Source of the DNA: Vagococcus carniphilus
GTDB lineage: Bacteria; Bacillota; Bacilli; Lactobacillales; Vagococcaceae
NCBI RefSeq assembly: GCF_014397115.1
Contig: NZ_CP060720.1
Location: forward strand, 2,372,001 to 2,436,000
Reading direction: 5' to 3'
Length of the DNA stretch: 64,000 nt
Shown: one piece after another, positions 27,704-37,377 of the stretch
Numbering within the stretch: the stretch's first letter is position 1
How the letters are laid out: each line of letters starts with the position of its first letter
The notes under the pieces: generated by a model
Database searches by the model: none
Told to the model about the DNA's origin: nothing
Seen by the model: the letters and a program-made list of their open reading frames with translations, nothing else
Position numbers and translations under genes: made by a program

Positions 27704-28342
27704 CTACTTATTCATTAGTGATTGAATATATAAAGGAAGCTTGGTTTCAAGCTCTACTAAGTCTTCTCTTAAACTAACACCAAAACCATTACTAAAACGA
27801 GTAACTGTTTCACAACAAACATCTTCACATAAAAGAGATAAACGAGATAATTCTAAATAACTTTCTTCCATTTCAAAATTAATCTCTATTTCTTCAGTTT
27901 CTGTTACGTGAGATAGATAACTTGTATTCACCCAATTACCCTGGGATAAACTTTCCAACACATCATCGATTGTTTTCAAAACAATTTGAAGATCATCTTT
28001 TAAGTTTTCTTTTTCAAGTTTTTCTAACGCTTTTTGTGTTTTTATAACTTCTAGTTTAAAAAGAGACCATTGAATACGAATTTTTTTAAGTGGATAAGTT
28101 TCAACCGGTTGACTATCTTTTTCAGTCACTTTAGTTACCTCATCAACTGGTAATTCATCTTCGCTAGTTGTTGTATCTTCTTGATGTAGCTTAGGGGAAC
28201 CTTCGATGATAACGTTAATGCCTCGATCAGTTAAAAAACCTTTTGCAGAGGGCGTTACAATAGTTCCTTTAGCTATTATCATTTCCGTTAGATGCTCTTT
28301 TTTTAGTAATCGTCGAACATCACTTTCAGTTAAAACGGCCAC
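27704..28342 (-). CDS. EutT-related corrinoid adenosyltransferase-like protein
   Basis: A 212-aa protein beginning AVLTESDVRRLLKKEHL, with GTIVTPSAKGFLTDRGI, both close to the N-terminal domain of EutT. The C-terminal half is predicted helical and has a LCEDVCCETVTRF Cys cluster near the end. The HX11CC-type iron motif known for EutT is not obvious to me. Since a PduO-type enzyme lies at 39377, this may be a diverged or helper form. GTG at 28340-28342 is chosen for AAAAGGGTG at good spacing; upstream residues do not fit. Confidence 0.7.
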   Translation of the reverse strand: MAVLTESDVRRLLKKEHLTEMIIAKGTIVTPSAKGFLTDRGINVIIEGSPKLHQEDTTTSEDELPVDEVTKVTEKDSQPVETYPLKKIRIQWSLFKLEVIKTQKALEKLEKENLKDDLQIVLKTIDDVLESLSQGNWVNTSYLSHVTETEEIEINFEMEESYLELSRLSLLCEDVCCETVTRFSNGFGVSLREDLVELETKLPLYIQSLMNK

Positions 28343-28429
28343 GATAACACACCCTTTTCTTTGATAAAAGGGTATATTCATACAGACATATACCCTTTCA
28401 CACTCTTTATTTTTAAACTAGTTTGTTAA

Positions 28430-28708
28430 TTAACCAATTTTTGGTAAGATTTCGTCAACTTCTGAATGAGGACGAGGAATTACGTGAACTGATAATAATT
28501 CTCCAACACGTTCAGCAGCTGCTGCTCCAGCGTCTGTTGCAGCTTTAACCGCACCAACATCACCACGAACCATAACTGTTACTAATCCGCCACCTACTTG
28601 TTCTTTACCAATTAAAGTAACGTTAGCAGCTTTAACCATAGCGTCTGCTGCTTCGATAGCTCCTACTAAACCTTTTGTTTCGATCATTCCTAATGCATTT
28701 GCGTTCAT
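28430..28708 (-). CDS. eutM: BMC-domain hexameric shell protein EutM
   Basis: A 92-aa single BMC-domain protein ([46 protein letters not shown]) forming hexagonal tiles of the shell facet. The sequence is of canonical EutM/PduA type and size. It lies between eutE and the EutT-like gene. Confidence 0.96.
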   Translation of the reverse strand: MNANALGMIETKGLVGAIEAADAMVKAANVTLIGKEQVGGGLVTVMVRGDVGAVKAATDAGAAAAERVGELLSVHVIPRPHSEVDEILPKIG

Positions 28709-28766
28709 AATAATGTTCCTCCTAATATTTTATGTATAATTTATTTTAATATAATTAAAACCAAGT

Positions 28767-30263
28767 TTAAAGTTTTTCTAATACGGCTTCAACAATTTTA
28801 TTGATTAAGTCGTCTTTAGAAGCTGATGTTGCTGTTGGTGTTGATACTGAACAAGCTGTTGAAGAATTTTCAACTAAGTTAATATCTTCACCACGTAATT
28901 CGTCTAACTCACGCATACCGTAAGCAACACGACGAACGTTGAATAAGTTTTCTGGGCTGATGTTATCAGATGTTGAACTTCCACCAACAGCTCCACAACC
29001 TAATGTTAAGGCTGGGTTAATGTTAGTTGAAGCACCGATACCACCTAAAGTACCAGGAGTGTTAACTAATAGACGAGAAACAGGTTTTCTTAAACCAAAT
29101 TCTCTTACAATGTTTTCATCTTCTGTATGAATTACCATTGTGTGTCCTGCACCTTCATTTGTCAAGATTTCAATACATAACTCGCAAGCTTCTTGCCAAG
29201 TTTTTGTTGTATAGAAAGCTAAGATTGGTGCTAATTTTTCTCTAGAATAAGGAACTTTCATTCCAACACGTTCTTCTTCAGCGATTAATACGCGAGTGCC
29301 TTGTGGGAATGTTAATCCTGTTAATTTGCTAATTGCTTCAATTGATTTACCAACAATTTGTGGGTTCATTGTTCCATTAGCACGCATGATGAATTTTTCT
29401 AAAATTTGAGCTTCATCTTTTGTTAAGAAGTAAGCATTTTGTTTTTTGAATTCTTCAACAACAGCTTGTCTACTTGCTTCTTCAACTACTACAGATTGTT
29501 CTGAAGCACAGATTGTTCCGTTATCAAATGTTTTTGAATCCATAATATGTTTAACAGCTTTTGAAATGTTTGCTGTTTTTTCGATAAATGCTGGACCGTT
29601 ACCAGGACCTACACCAATTGCAGGTGTACCAGAAGAATAAGCAGATTTAACCATTGCAGATCCACCAGTAGCTAAAATTAATTTAGTCATATCATGTTTC
29701 ATTAATTCAGCAGTTCCTTGCATAGTTGGTTTTGTCATAACGCTAATTGCGCCAGCAGGACAACCTTCTCTAACTGCAGCATTTCTAATAATATCAACTG
29801 TTTCTTTAATACATTTTAAAGCAGTTGGATGTGGAGAAAATACAATACTGTTACCAGCTTTGATTGAAATTAAAGCTTTATAGATAACTGTTGAAGTTGG
29901 GTTTGTTGAAGGAATAATCCCTGCAACTACACCAACTGGTACAGCGATGTCTGTTACTTTGTTTACTGTATCGTCTTTTACAACACCTACAGTTTTCATA
30001 TCTTTAATACTATCCCAAACAGCTTTAGAAGCGAATGAATTTTTGACTACTTTATCTTGCCAAATTCCGAATCCTGTTTCTTCATTTGCCATTTTTGCTA
30101 ATTTAATTCTGTTATCGTATGCTGCAGCCATCATTGCTTTACAGATATTGTCAATTTTTTCTTGAGAAAAAGTTGCTAATTCTTTTTGAGCTTCAGTTGC
30201 ATCATTTAATAAATTACGTACCTCTTGAATCGATACTAGATCTTTATCTACTACGTTTACCAA
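28767..30263 (-). CDS. eutE: CoA-acylating acetaldehyde dehydrogenase EutE
   Basis: Oxidises acetaldehyde to acetyl-CoA with NAD and CoA inside the compartment. The 498-aa product has IIPSTNPTSTVIYKALISI, GPGNGPAFIEK and the catalytic Cys in DNGTICASEQSVV. Start is TTG at 30261-30263, set by AGGAGGG nine bases upstream. The C-terminal tail, after a Ser/Thr/Ala-rich linker, reads SKDDLINKIVEAVLEKL, an amphipathic helix suited to be an encapsulation peptide; that function is inference. Confidence 0.95.
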   Translation of the reverse strand: MVNVVDKDLVSIQEVRNLLNDATEAQKELATFSQEKIDNICKAMMAAAYDNRIKLAKMANEETGFGIWQDKVVKNSFASKAVWDSIKDMKTVGVVKDDTVNKVTDIAVPVGVVAGIIPSTNPTSTVIYKALISIKAGNSIVFSPHPTALKCIKETVDIIRNAAVREGCPAGAISVMTKPTMQGTAELMKHDMTKLILATGGSAMVKSAYSSGTPAIGVGPGNGPAFIEKTANISKAVKHIMDSKTFDNGTICASEQSVVVEEASRQAVVEEFKKQNAYFLTKDEAQILEKFIMRANGTMNPQIVGKSIEAISKLTGLTFPQGTRVLIAEEERVGMKVPYSREKLAPILAFYTTKTWQEACELCIEILTNEGAGHTMVIHTEDENIVREFGLRKPVSRLLVNTPGTLGGIGASTNINPALTLGCGAVGGSSTSDNISPENLFNVRRVAYGMRELDELRGEDINLVENSSTACSVSTPTATSASKDDLINKIVEAVLEKL

Positions 30264-30276
30264 AATTTATTCCCTC

Positions 30277-30729
30277 CTATTTTTTATTTGTTTTCGGTTT
30301 TTTTTTCGTATTTTTTTCTTTTTTAACGTCTGAGTTTTTCTTCTCAGTTTTAGCTGGTTCAGGTTTTACTTCTTTAACTTCAGTTACTTCTTCTTTTACT
30401 GGTTCTGGCTTAATTTCTTCAACTTTATTCGGTTTTGACGCTTGTTTTTTCTTTACGCTTTCCATAACCATTTTAGCTGTATCTTCAGCCATACGAGGAA
30501 TAACGTGACTAGAAAGTAAACAATTAAGATTTTCAGCAACAGCTGTAGCTGAGTCAACAGCTACTTTAACTGCAGCAACATCTCCAGTTAATTGAATAGT
30601 TGTTTGACCACCTTTAATAACTTCAGCATTTAAAAGAACGACATCAGCAGTTTTTAAAGCGGCATCAGCAGCAGCTACTGCCCCTAAAAAACCTTTGATT
30701 TCGACTAAACCTAGTGCTTCAATTTTCAA
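30277..30729 (-). CDS. BMC shell protein with charged C-terminal extension (EutM/EutK-like)
   Basis: Residues 1-90 are a BMC domain (EALGLVEIKGFLGAVAAADAALK, GGQTTIQLTGDVAAVKVAV, SHVIPRMAED). Residues 95-150 form a Lys/Glu/Pro-rich tail of low complexity ending in a run of Lys. Such tails occur in EutK- and PduK-like shell proteins, but the helix-turn-helix domain of enteric EutK is absent. The basic tail could bind nucleic acid or enzymes; this is inference. Start is TTG at 30727-30729 after AAGGAGGTAG. Confidence 0.85.
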   Translation of the reverse strand: MKIEALGLVEIKGFLGAVAAADAALKTADVVLLNAEVIKGGQTTIQLTGDVAAVKVAVDSATAVAENLNCLLSSHVIPRMAEDTAKMVMESVKKKQASKPNKVEEIKPEPVKEEVTEVKEVKPEPAKTEKKNSDVKKEKNTKKKPKTNKK

Positions 30730-30762
30730 TTCGGCTACCTCCTTTTAAATATTAATTAATGA

Positions 30763-31419
30763 CTAATATGATTTTGGATTAGCCGCCACTGATTGAACAG
30801 CTTGAGCAAATGCATCACATGCTGCTTGACAAGCTGATTGACTACCTGTTAATAACCCACCAGCAAAGTTTGTTTCTGATGGAGGACCATAAAAGGCTGC
30901 AACTTCAACATCAGCTGCTTTAATTGCTGCATCAAGTGCATACATTGCTTCAATCGGTGGTGCGATTAAGTAAGCTAATGATTCGCCTTCTTTAATACCA
31001 GCTTCTTTTGATAAATGAGTACCTGTTCTAGACACTAAATGTGCATAGTAAGGAATGCTATCATCTTCATTAGCACTGATAAATCCTGGGCTGTTTTCAA
31101 TTTCATAAACGATTACGTCTAAGCCGCTTTTAACTTCAGCAGGGTTTGGTCCAGCAATAATACCGATAACTTCACCAGCTAATTTTGTACTAGCACTTCC
31201 AGCACCAGCGTAAAGACTACGAGCATAAACAACATCAACAACAGCTTTTTTAGTTGCTTCATCTAAAGCAACATAAGTAACATCATCGCAATCCCCAGTT
31301 ACTAAACCTAAACTGCGGTGCTTTGTTGGATCTAAGTTTAACGCTTTAGCCATTCCAGCATCAACGTTGGAAATAATTTTAACGCTAAGTACATTAGCTC
31401 CTAATGCATCATTAATCAT
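30763..31419 (-). CDS. eutL: BMC tandem-domain shell protein EutL
   Basis: A 218-aa trimeric shell protein with two BMC domains and gated pores. Markers are DPTKHRSLGLVTGDCDDVTYVALDEATK-type N terminus, VIGIIAGPNPAEV, SRTGTHLSKEAGI and FYGPPSETNFAGGLLTGSQSACQAACDAF-type C terminus (all in standard EutL positions). It follows eutC by 26 bases. Confidence 0.96.
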   Translation of the reverse strand: MINDALGANVLSVKIISNVDAGMAKALNLDPTKHRSLGLVTGDCDDVTYVALDEATKKAVVDVVYARSLYAGAGSASTKLAGEVIGIIAGPNPAEVKSGLDVIVYEIENSPGFISANEDDSIPYYAHLVSRTGTHLSKEAGIKEGESLAYLIAPPIEAMYALDAAIKAADVEVAAFYGPPSETNFAGGLLTGSQSACQAACDAFAQAVQSVAANPKSY

Positions 31420-31445
31420 GAATATTTCCTCCTATTTTTTAAAAA

Positions 31446-32357
31446 TTACTCAGATTCTTTTAAATCGATACCTGATTTTTTCTTATCAATGATATTTTTA
31501 ATAATTTCAGCGATATAAGCACCCGCTTCAACAGCTGGTGTACCACCTTTATGAATGTTAGAAATAACTGTACGTCTAGCTTCTGGCATTCCAACAGTTG
31601 GTTTGTAAGCTAAGTAAGCACTCATAGATTCAGCAGTAACTAAACCAGGTCTTTCACCGATTAACATACATACACAATCAGCATCAGTTAACTCACCGAT
31701 TTCATCCATTGCTCCAACACGACAGTATTTAACAAAGATTGGTGTATCAAAATCAAGATCAAACATTTTTAAACCTTGTTTAATTGAAGGAAGAATTTCT
31801 TTAATGTTAGCCCCAACTGCAGCTGAACTTAATCCGTCACCAACGATAATTTGAACTTTAGCACCACGAGTTGTGTTATTTTTAATAATCGCTTGATTTT
31901 CTTCGTCAAATTGACGTCCTAAATCTGGGCGTGTCACATACTCATCTTTATCAGTACATTTAGTAACGACTGATGTGAATCCCATTTCTTCTACTAATTC
32001 TTCAGGAACATCAGAGAATACAGCATCTTGTGCAGCTGCATGGTCTGCTCTAAAACGTAGCATTGATTGTGTTTTATAACGAGGTCCTGAACGCCATAAA
32101 CCTAAACGAGCAGGTGTAAATGACTTCATTCTCAAATACCCTTCTTCGTCTTTAGCATTTGGAATTAAAAATTGTTTTCTGATATCCACTTCTGTAATAT
32201 CAGGAATAAATCCTTCTTCAATGTCAGAGTTTGACATTTCTTGTGTTACTTGGTTTTGAACATTAGCAACGACTTCAGCAGGTGTTGCTTGACCTTCTTT
32301 TCCAGCCATTTCAGCTAAGACAGATTCAATAAGTGTCTTTAGATTTTTTTCATCCAT
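31446..32357 (-). CDS. eutC: Ethanolamine ammonia-lyase small subunit
   Basis: Small subunit of the coenzyme B12-dependent lyase that splits ethanolamine to acetaldehyde and ammonia. The 303-aa product has an N-terminal helix and a low-complexity linker before the core (a probable encapsulation region), then [40 protein letters not shown] and LIGERPGL, all typical. It pairs with eutB just upstream. Confidence 0.97.
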   Translation of the reverse strand: MDEKNLKTLIESVLAEMAGKEGQATPAEVVANVQNQVTQEMSNSDIEEGFIPDITEVDIRKQFLIPNAKDEEGYLRMKSFTPARLGLWRSGPRYKTQSMLRFRADHAAAQDAVFSDVPEELVEEMGFTSVVTKCTDKDEYVTRPDLGRQFDEENQAIIKNNTTRGAKVQIIVGDGLSSAAVGANIKEILPSIKQGLKMFDLDFDTPIFVKYCRVGAMDEIGELTDADCVCMLIGERPGLVTAESMSAYLAYKPTVGMPEARRTVISNIHKGGTPAVEAGAYIAEIIKNIIDKKKSGIDLKESE

Positions 32358-32375
32358 TGTTATGTTTGACCTCCT

Positions 32376-33743
32376 TTACTTTTTAAAGAAAATTGATGCG
32401 TCACCAGCGATTTCAGTTAAGCGACCATCTTCCATAAGTCCCATTTTTTCCATCCATTTTTCAAATTCTCTTGTTGGACGTTTGTTCATTAAATGACGTA
32501 ATGTTGCTGTTTCATGGTAACCAGTTGTTTGGTAGTTTAACATGATATCATCACCATGAGGAATACCCATGATAAAGTTAACATTAGCCATGTTTAATAA
32601 TGCAGCTAAGTTTTCAGCATCATTTTGGTCAGCTTTCATATGGTTTGTGTAACATACGTCACATCCCATTGAAATTCCTGAAAGTTTACCCATGAAGTGG
32701 TCTTCTAAACCAGCTCTGATAACTTGTTTTGAATCATATAAATACTCAGGTCCGATGAATCCAACCACTGTATTAACCATAAATGGATCAAAGCGTTTAG
32801 CAAATCCATAACAACGAGCTTCCATTGTTACTTGGTCAGCACCGTAGTGAGCATCAGATGATAACTCAGAACCTTGTCCAGTTTCAAAGTACATAACGTT
32901 TGGTCCAGCAACCGCACCAGTTTCTAAAGCTAAAGCTTTAGCTTCTGCAATATCAGTTCCATTAAAACCAAAAGCTGTATTCCCTTTTTCAGAACCAGCA
33001 ATAGATTGGAATACTAAACCAGTTGGTGTTCCTTTTTTCATTGCTTCAATCTGAGTTTTAACGTGAGCTAGCACACATGTTTGAGTTGGAATTTCCCACT
33101 CATTTTTAACTTCTTCAAATTTATTTAAAATACGCATAACACTTTCAGTTGAATCATCTACTGGGTTAAGTCCTAATACCGCATCCCCAATACCATATGA
33201 TAAACCTTCTAATAAAGAAGCAGTAATACCATCGATATCATCAGTTGTATGGTTAGGTTGTAAACGTACAGATAAACGACCAGGTTCACCGATTGTAGTG
33301 TTTGCTGTTTTGATAACAATAATTTTTTGAGCTGCATAGATTAAGTCCATATTAGACATTAATTTAGTAACAGCAGCGATCATTTCAGATGTTAAACCAC
33401 GACCAATTTGTTTAATCTCATAGTCATTTGTTTTGAAGTCTAAGATGTATTCTCTTAGTTCTTCAACTGTCCAGTTTTTGATTTGCTCGTACATTCTCTT
33501 ATTGACATCATCAATAATAATACGAGTAACCTCATCTTCTTCGTAAGGCACTACTGGGTTGTTGTACAAATCTTTTAATTGTAGTTGTGCAAGAACAACT
33601 TTTGCAGCAACTCTTTCTTCAGCAGATGTTGCGGCAACGCCAGCTAACGTGTCTCCTGATTTTACTTCGTTGGCTTTAGCAAGTACTTCTTTAACAGATT
33701 TAAATTCGTACGCTTTACCAAAAAGTCTGGTTTTTAAAATCAT
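32376..33743 (-). CDS. eutB: Ethanolamine ammonia-lyase large subunit
   Basis: Catalytic TIM-barrel subunit of ethanolamine ammonia-lyase. The 455-aa product matches family length, with LAGVAATSAEERVAAK, VRLQPNHTTDDIDGITASL, FQSIAGSEKGN, FETGQGSELSSDAHYG and GCDVCYTNHMKAD. ATG at 33743 follows AAGGAGGAA. The enzyme needs adenosylcobalamin, which matches the B12 operon downstream and the riboswitch in the eut control region. Confidence 0.98.
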   Translation of the reverse strand: MILKTRLFGKAYEFKSVKEVLAKANEVKSGDTLAGVAATSAEERVAAKVVLAQLQLKDLYNNPVVPYEEDEVTRIIIDDVNKRMYEQIKNWTVEELREYILDFKTNDYEIKQIGRGLTSEMIAAVTKLMSNMDLIYAAQKIIVIKTANTTIGEPGRLSVRLQPNHTTDDIDGITASLLEGLSYGIGDAVLGLNPVDDSTESVMRILNKFEEVKNEWEIPTQTCVLAHVKTQIEAMKKGTPTGLVFQSIAGSEKGNTAFGFNGTDIAEAKALALETGAVAGPNVMYFETGQGSELSSDAHYGADQVTMEARCYGFAKRFDPFMVNTVVGFIGPEYLYDSKQVIRAGLEDHFMGKLSGISMGCDVCYTNHMKADQNDAENLAALLNMANVNFIMGIPHGDDIMLNYQTTGYHETATLRHLMNKRPTREFEKWMEKMGLMEDGRLTEIAGDASIFFKK

Positions 33744-33804
33744 CTTTATTTTTCCTCCTTAAAGGGATATTTATTTACCTTAGTTTCAGCACTAAGCGCC
33801 TCCG

Positions 33805-35238
33805 CTAATTAAAAATCAATGTTTTTACTACAACTGGTAGAACACTACCATTAGCTACTGGCATTCCAATATCGATGTAATCTCCATTTTCAACTTTAAC
33901 ACTGTCAATACAAACAAATGGATAATCTTTTGGTAGAACACTGTGTAAACATTGTCCTAATGCTTTCGCCATATCTTGTTGGACACTTACAACTAAAGGT
34001 TCATTTCTTTTTATAATTGGTTCTAAACCTTTAGCGATTGCTTCTGCGTAGTCCAACACACGTTGAAATGTCGGGTTTTTCTCCCCTTCAATTCCTAAAG
34101 CAATATTTTGAAATTCTTGTTCCAATTGATACCATTGCATTTTCTTCTCAATAGCATCTGCCAATTCATCCCTAGAGCCTTGTTCATCTTGACTTGATAG
34201 TTTTAAAATTGGCATATTTTTAATTGGTAAGATTTCTTCTTTATAGGTAATCGTACTACCACTAATATCAGCTGTATGAGAACCTGCTCCTACTACTGTA
34301 GCTCGAATCGTTTCAACCGACTCTATCACTTCAATTTCGGAAACTAATTTAGAATTAGCAATACCATTTCCTAGTAATAAACCAATGTCTCCATATTGGA
34401 ATGGATCCATATAAAGATCTGAATGAATACAATCTGCCACTCCACCTGAAAATGAAATAGCTTCTATTTTTCGATTGAAAGATAAACCTTTATTAGTAAT
34501 AATCTCTTCATAATAAGGACTTGGTTCACCGAGTCCAACACTATTTTCAAGAACGTTTACCATAATTTTAATGATAGGTGTCAACTCTTCAACACTTGTT
34601 CTTTGACCTAATGATATTGGAAGATTTTCCTTACGAATAATTTCTTTAATCTTAGGTGCTATATATTTAATTTCTTTAGTTGTTTGATCAACTTTAATTA
34701 ATCTTCCACCAATATCTAGACAACCTGTATCAAATACTTCATCATCATAGAACAAGGCTAAGTTAGTTGTTCCCCCACCTATATCTAAGTTAACTACTGT
34801 TGTGTGTTTTTCTTTTGAATAGGTTTGAGCACCTGCACCACGCCCAGCAATTATACTTTCTAAATCAGGACCTGCTGTTGCTACAACGAAATCCCCAGCA
34901 TAACCACTTAAAGCTTGTAACACATTGCTTGAATTTTCTTTTCTTGCTGTTTCTCCAGTAATAATGACAGCCCCAATTTGAATATCCTCTTTGGAGATAC
35001 CTGCCTTTTCATACTGATTTTTAACAAAATTTTCGATGGCTTTTACATCAATTAAATTATTTTCCAAAATTGGTGTAAAAATAATGTCACTTTTAAAGAC
35101 AACTTCTTTATCAGTAATTGTAATTCTTGGAATTGTAAAAGAAGATGCCATGTTTTTAATATATAACTTAGAAATAATCATTTGAGTTGTTGATGTTCCT
35201 AAGTCAATTCCGACACTTAATACTACTTCTTCCGACAT
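33805..35238 (-). CDS. eutA: Ethanolamine ammonia-lyase reactivating factor EutA
   Basis: ATP-dependent reactivase that removes damaged cobalamin from EutBC. The 477-aa actin-fold protein has SVGIDLGTSTTQMIISKL, NLDIGGGTTNLALF and FSGGVADCI. ATG at 35238 follows GAAGGAGTG. It is the first gene after an ANTAR-type antitermination leader (35268-35346), as in E. faecalis where a EutV site precedes eutA. Confidence 0.96.
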   Translation of the reverse strand: MSEEVVLSVGIDLGTSTTQMIISKLYIKNMASSFTIPRITITDKEVVFKSDIIFTPILENNLIDVKAIENFVKNQYEKAGISKEDIQIGAVIITGETARKENSSNVLQALSGYAGDFVVATAGPDLESIIAGRGAGAQTYSKEKHTTVVNLDIGGGTTNLALFYDDEVFDTGCLDIGGRLIKVDQTTKEIKYIAPKIKEIIRKENLPISLGQRTSVEELTPIIKIMVNVLENSVGLGEPSPYYEEIITNKGLSFNRKIEAISFSGGVADCIHSDLYMDPFQYGDIGLLLGNGIANSKLVSEIEVIESVETIRATVVGAGSHTADISGSTITYKEEILPIKNMPILKLSSQDEQGSRDELADAIEKKMQWYQLEQEFQNIALGIEGEKNPTFQRVLDYAEAIAKGLEPIIKRNEPLVVSVQQDMAKALGQCLHSVLPKDYPFVCIDSVKVENGDYIDIGMPVANGSVLPVVVKTLIFN

Positions 35239-35267
35239 TCAGTCACTCCTTCCTCACAAAATTATAT

Positions 35268-35318
35268 AAAAAGACACTTAAAATAACCCTGATACTCAGG
35301 ATTCTTTTAAGCGTCTTT
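35268..35318 (-). terminator. Conditional terminator in the eutA leader
   Basis: On the minus strand AAAGACGCTTAAAA pairs with TTTTAAGTGTCTTT over 14 positions; the inner bases also fold (AATCCTGA with TCAGGGTT) and a U run follows. Its 5' arm overlaps the second ANTAR-type hairpin at 35309-35322, so the two structures are mutually exclusive. This matches the known EutV antitermination mechanism. Confidence 0.85.
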
Positions 35319-35346
35319 GCTTTTTTTATTCAAACTACCTTGTTTG
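35309..35346 (-). promoter_or_regulatory. ANTAR-type dual hairpin (EutV binding site) upstream of eutA
   Basis: Minus strand: hairpin P1 at 35331-35346 is CAAAC-AAGGTA-GTTTG; after eight bases P2 at 35309-35322 is AAGC-AAAGAC-GCTT. Both six-base loops have A at position 1 and G at position 4, the conserved feature of ANTAR targets. P2 overlaps the 5' arm of the following terminator. EutV binding is therefore predicted to allow read-through into eutA and the structural genes. Confidence 0.85.
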
Positions 35347-35353
35347 AAATCTA

Positions 35354-36769
35354 TTAAATTTTAAAAGAAAAATAAGTTGATGTTCCTGTTCGACTTGAGA
35401 TAATTTTTAACTTACCTCGCAATTTATCTTTAACATAACTTGTAACGATTTTTAATCCTAAACTATTACTCTCAGATTTTTCTGTGTTATAGCCAGATCC
35501 ATTATCCTTAATAACAACAGACACCATGTTATCTTCAAGTTTTTCAACATCGACTTTAATTTGGTTGTCTTGATTTTCTGTTAAAAAACCATGTTCAAAA
35601 CTGTTTTGAATTAACTCATTAACAATCAAGGCAACTGTTACTGTCTTATCACTATCCATTCGAATAGTCGGGTCAATATTTTTTTCAATTTGGACTTTTT
35701 TATTATCTAAAAAAGCTCGATTACAGTTAGAAATAGTTAAATCCAAAACCTCGATTAAGGAGACATCATTATCCACTTTCCTCGATAATAATTCATGAGT
35801 TGCTGAGATTGCTAAAATTCTATTTTCACTTTCTCTCAACAATTTAACGACTTCTTGATTACTTGACCTTCTTGATTGTATTCTCAGTAAAGAAACAATA
35901 CTTTGAAGATTATTTTTTACACGATGATGAATTTCTTTGATTGCCACCGATTTTTCTACAATCTCAACTTCACGATTATAAATTTCGGTTTTATCATGCA
36001 GAATCATAGTAAACATGCCAGTTTTTTTATCAAAGAAACGTTTCATTTGAAAGTGAGAACTTCCAAATACTATTTCTTTTTTACTAACATTTTTCCATTT
36101 TTCTGTATCTTTTAAATAAATCAATTGTTCAAATGTTGTTGTGTCTAATGAAAGATTGTCATAGTGAAGACCAATTATTTTTTCAATATAACCAAAATGG
36201 AAATAGTAACTATTTGCCACATCGTTATTCATAATCAAGTAACCATCTTCATCAAATATTAAAATCGCTTCATCAAGATTATCCATCAATGTACTATAGA
36301 ACAATGAAGTTGTATCAACAACTTTCATGTTATTCGCAGCAACATTGTTTGATCCTTCGCTTCTAATTTCTTTTACTGGAAATTCCACAATTAATACTCC
36401 AATTGTTTTTTGATTATTTCGTAACGGAAAAACTTTTTGCCTAATCCACTGGTTCTCTTGCGTCTTTGCAAGAAGCCCTTCAGTAATTAGAGCTGTTTCA
36501 AACGTTCGATAAACACCTGGTTCATTCAATCGTTTAGCAATTTTTCCTACTACATTATCTTTATAAATGGAGTCATTATCTTTTGGTGGACGATGGTAAA
36601 CAACAACTGCTTCATCTGTTACATCAGATAAGATATCAATAAAAACATCTTCTTCTTGATACCGATTTGTTTCTTCGATTTTTCTAGCTTCTTTTATCAG
36701 CTCATCAATATCAGAATCACTTAAACTTGAATACTTATGGCTTAACTCGTAAATATTCTTATCAATCAT
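35354..36769 (-). CDS. eutW: Ethanolamine-sensing histidine kinase EutW
   Basis: A 471-aa kinase that phosphorylates EutV. It has an N-terminal sensor part (residues 1-140), a PAS-like region (about 155-265), a HisKA_2-type phosphoacceptor helix with IKEIHHRVKNNLQS (His281/282) and a C-terminal ATPase domain (LIVNELIQNSFEHG, VVIKDNGSGYN). No membrane segment is visible, so it is cytosolic. In E. faecalis the homologue responds to ethanolamine. It overlaps eutV by eight bases. Confidence 0.95.
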   Translation of the reverse strand: MIDKNIYELSHKYSSLSDSDIDELIKEARKIEETNRYQEEDVFIDILSDVTDEAVVVYHRPPKDNDSIYKDNVVGKIAKRLNEPGVYRTFETALITEGLLAKTQENQWIRQKVFPLRNNQKTIGVLIVEFPVKEIRSEGSNNVAANNMKVVDTTSLFYSTLMDNLDEAILIFDEDGYLIMNNDVANSYYFHFGYIEKIIGLHYDNLSLDTTTFEQLIYLKDTEKWKNVSKKEIVFGSSHFQMKRFFDKKTGMFTMILHDKTEIYNREVEIVEKSVAIKEIHHRVKNNLQSIVSLLRIQSRRSSNQEVVKLLRESENRILAISATHELLSRKVDNDVSLIEVLDLTISNCNRAFLDNKKVQIEKNIDPTIRMDSDKTVTVALIVNELIQNSFEHGFLTENQDNQIKVDVEKLEDNMVSVVIKDNGSGYNTEKSESNSLGLKIVTSYVKDKLRGKLKIISSRTGTSTYFSFKI

Positions 36770-37334
36770 TAGCCATCACTAGCATTTCTGCTACATCAAT
36801 CATCGGACAACGTTTATCCATACTTAATTTTCGAATTTGCTTGTAAGCAGCTTCTTCATCAATCGATTGATTCGCCATTAAAATTCCTTTGGCCTTTTCA
36901 ATCACTTTTCGCTGCTCTAATTTTTCGGATAATTTATCTACATTTTTTTCGAGTTTACTAACTTCTTTTCCCTTAGTGATTGCGACTTCCACCATAGGAA
37001 TAAAAGATTTTTCATCTAAAGGTTTGACTAAGTACCCTGAAGCTCCAAAGCCCATTGCTTTTTCACGATGATTAACATCGCTATATGCTGTAAGCATTAA
37101 TATTGAATTAGCTAATTTTTCTGACATAATTTTTTTACCGGCATTCAAACCATCTAATAATGGCATTTGAATGTCCATAATAACTAAATCTGGTTGATGT
37201 TTTTTAGCTAGTTCAATTGCTTCAAAACCATCTGCAGCTTCGCCAACTACATCATAATTTTCCAATTCTAGCATATCTCTCAAGTCAACTCTTGTAAGAG
37301 GTTCATCATCCACAATGATAATTTTTCCTTTCAC
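36762..37334 (-). CDS. eutV: ANTAR-domain response regulator EutV
   Basis: RNA-binding antiterminator of the eut system. Residues 1-120 form a receiver domain with IIVDDEPLTR, phospho-acceptor Asp54 in LVIMDIQMP, and LMLTAYS and VKPLDEKSF. The C-terminal ANTAR domain has KVIEKAKGILMANQSIDEEAAYKQIRKLSMD-type sequence (key: AKGILM, Y, ROI-like KLSM). GTG at 37332-37334 is chosen because GGGAG lies eight bases upstream and MKGKIIIVDDEP is the family N terminus. Its RNA targets are visible in this window at several leaders. Confidence 0.95.
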   Translation of the reverse strand: MKGKIIIVDDEPLTRVDLRDMLELENYDVVGEAADGFEAIELAKKHQPDLVIMDIQMPLLDGLNAGKKIMSEKLANSILMLTAYSDVNHREKAMGFGASGYLVKPLDEKSFIPMVEVAITKGKEVSKLEKNVDKLSEKLEQRKVIEKAKGILMANQSIDEEAAYKQIRKLSMDKRCPMIDVAEMLVMAND

Positions 37335-37377
37335 GAGCCTCACTCCCACCTTTTTTAATTTCACTTTTTCAAAACGT

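Noticed and set aside
33744-33804. Two hairpins with six-base loops (GGAGGC and GCTGAA) between eutA and eutB, suggestive of an ANTAR site
   Set aside because: Neither loop has A at position 1, the stems overlap each other and there is no terminator downstream.
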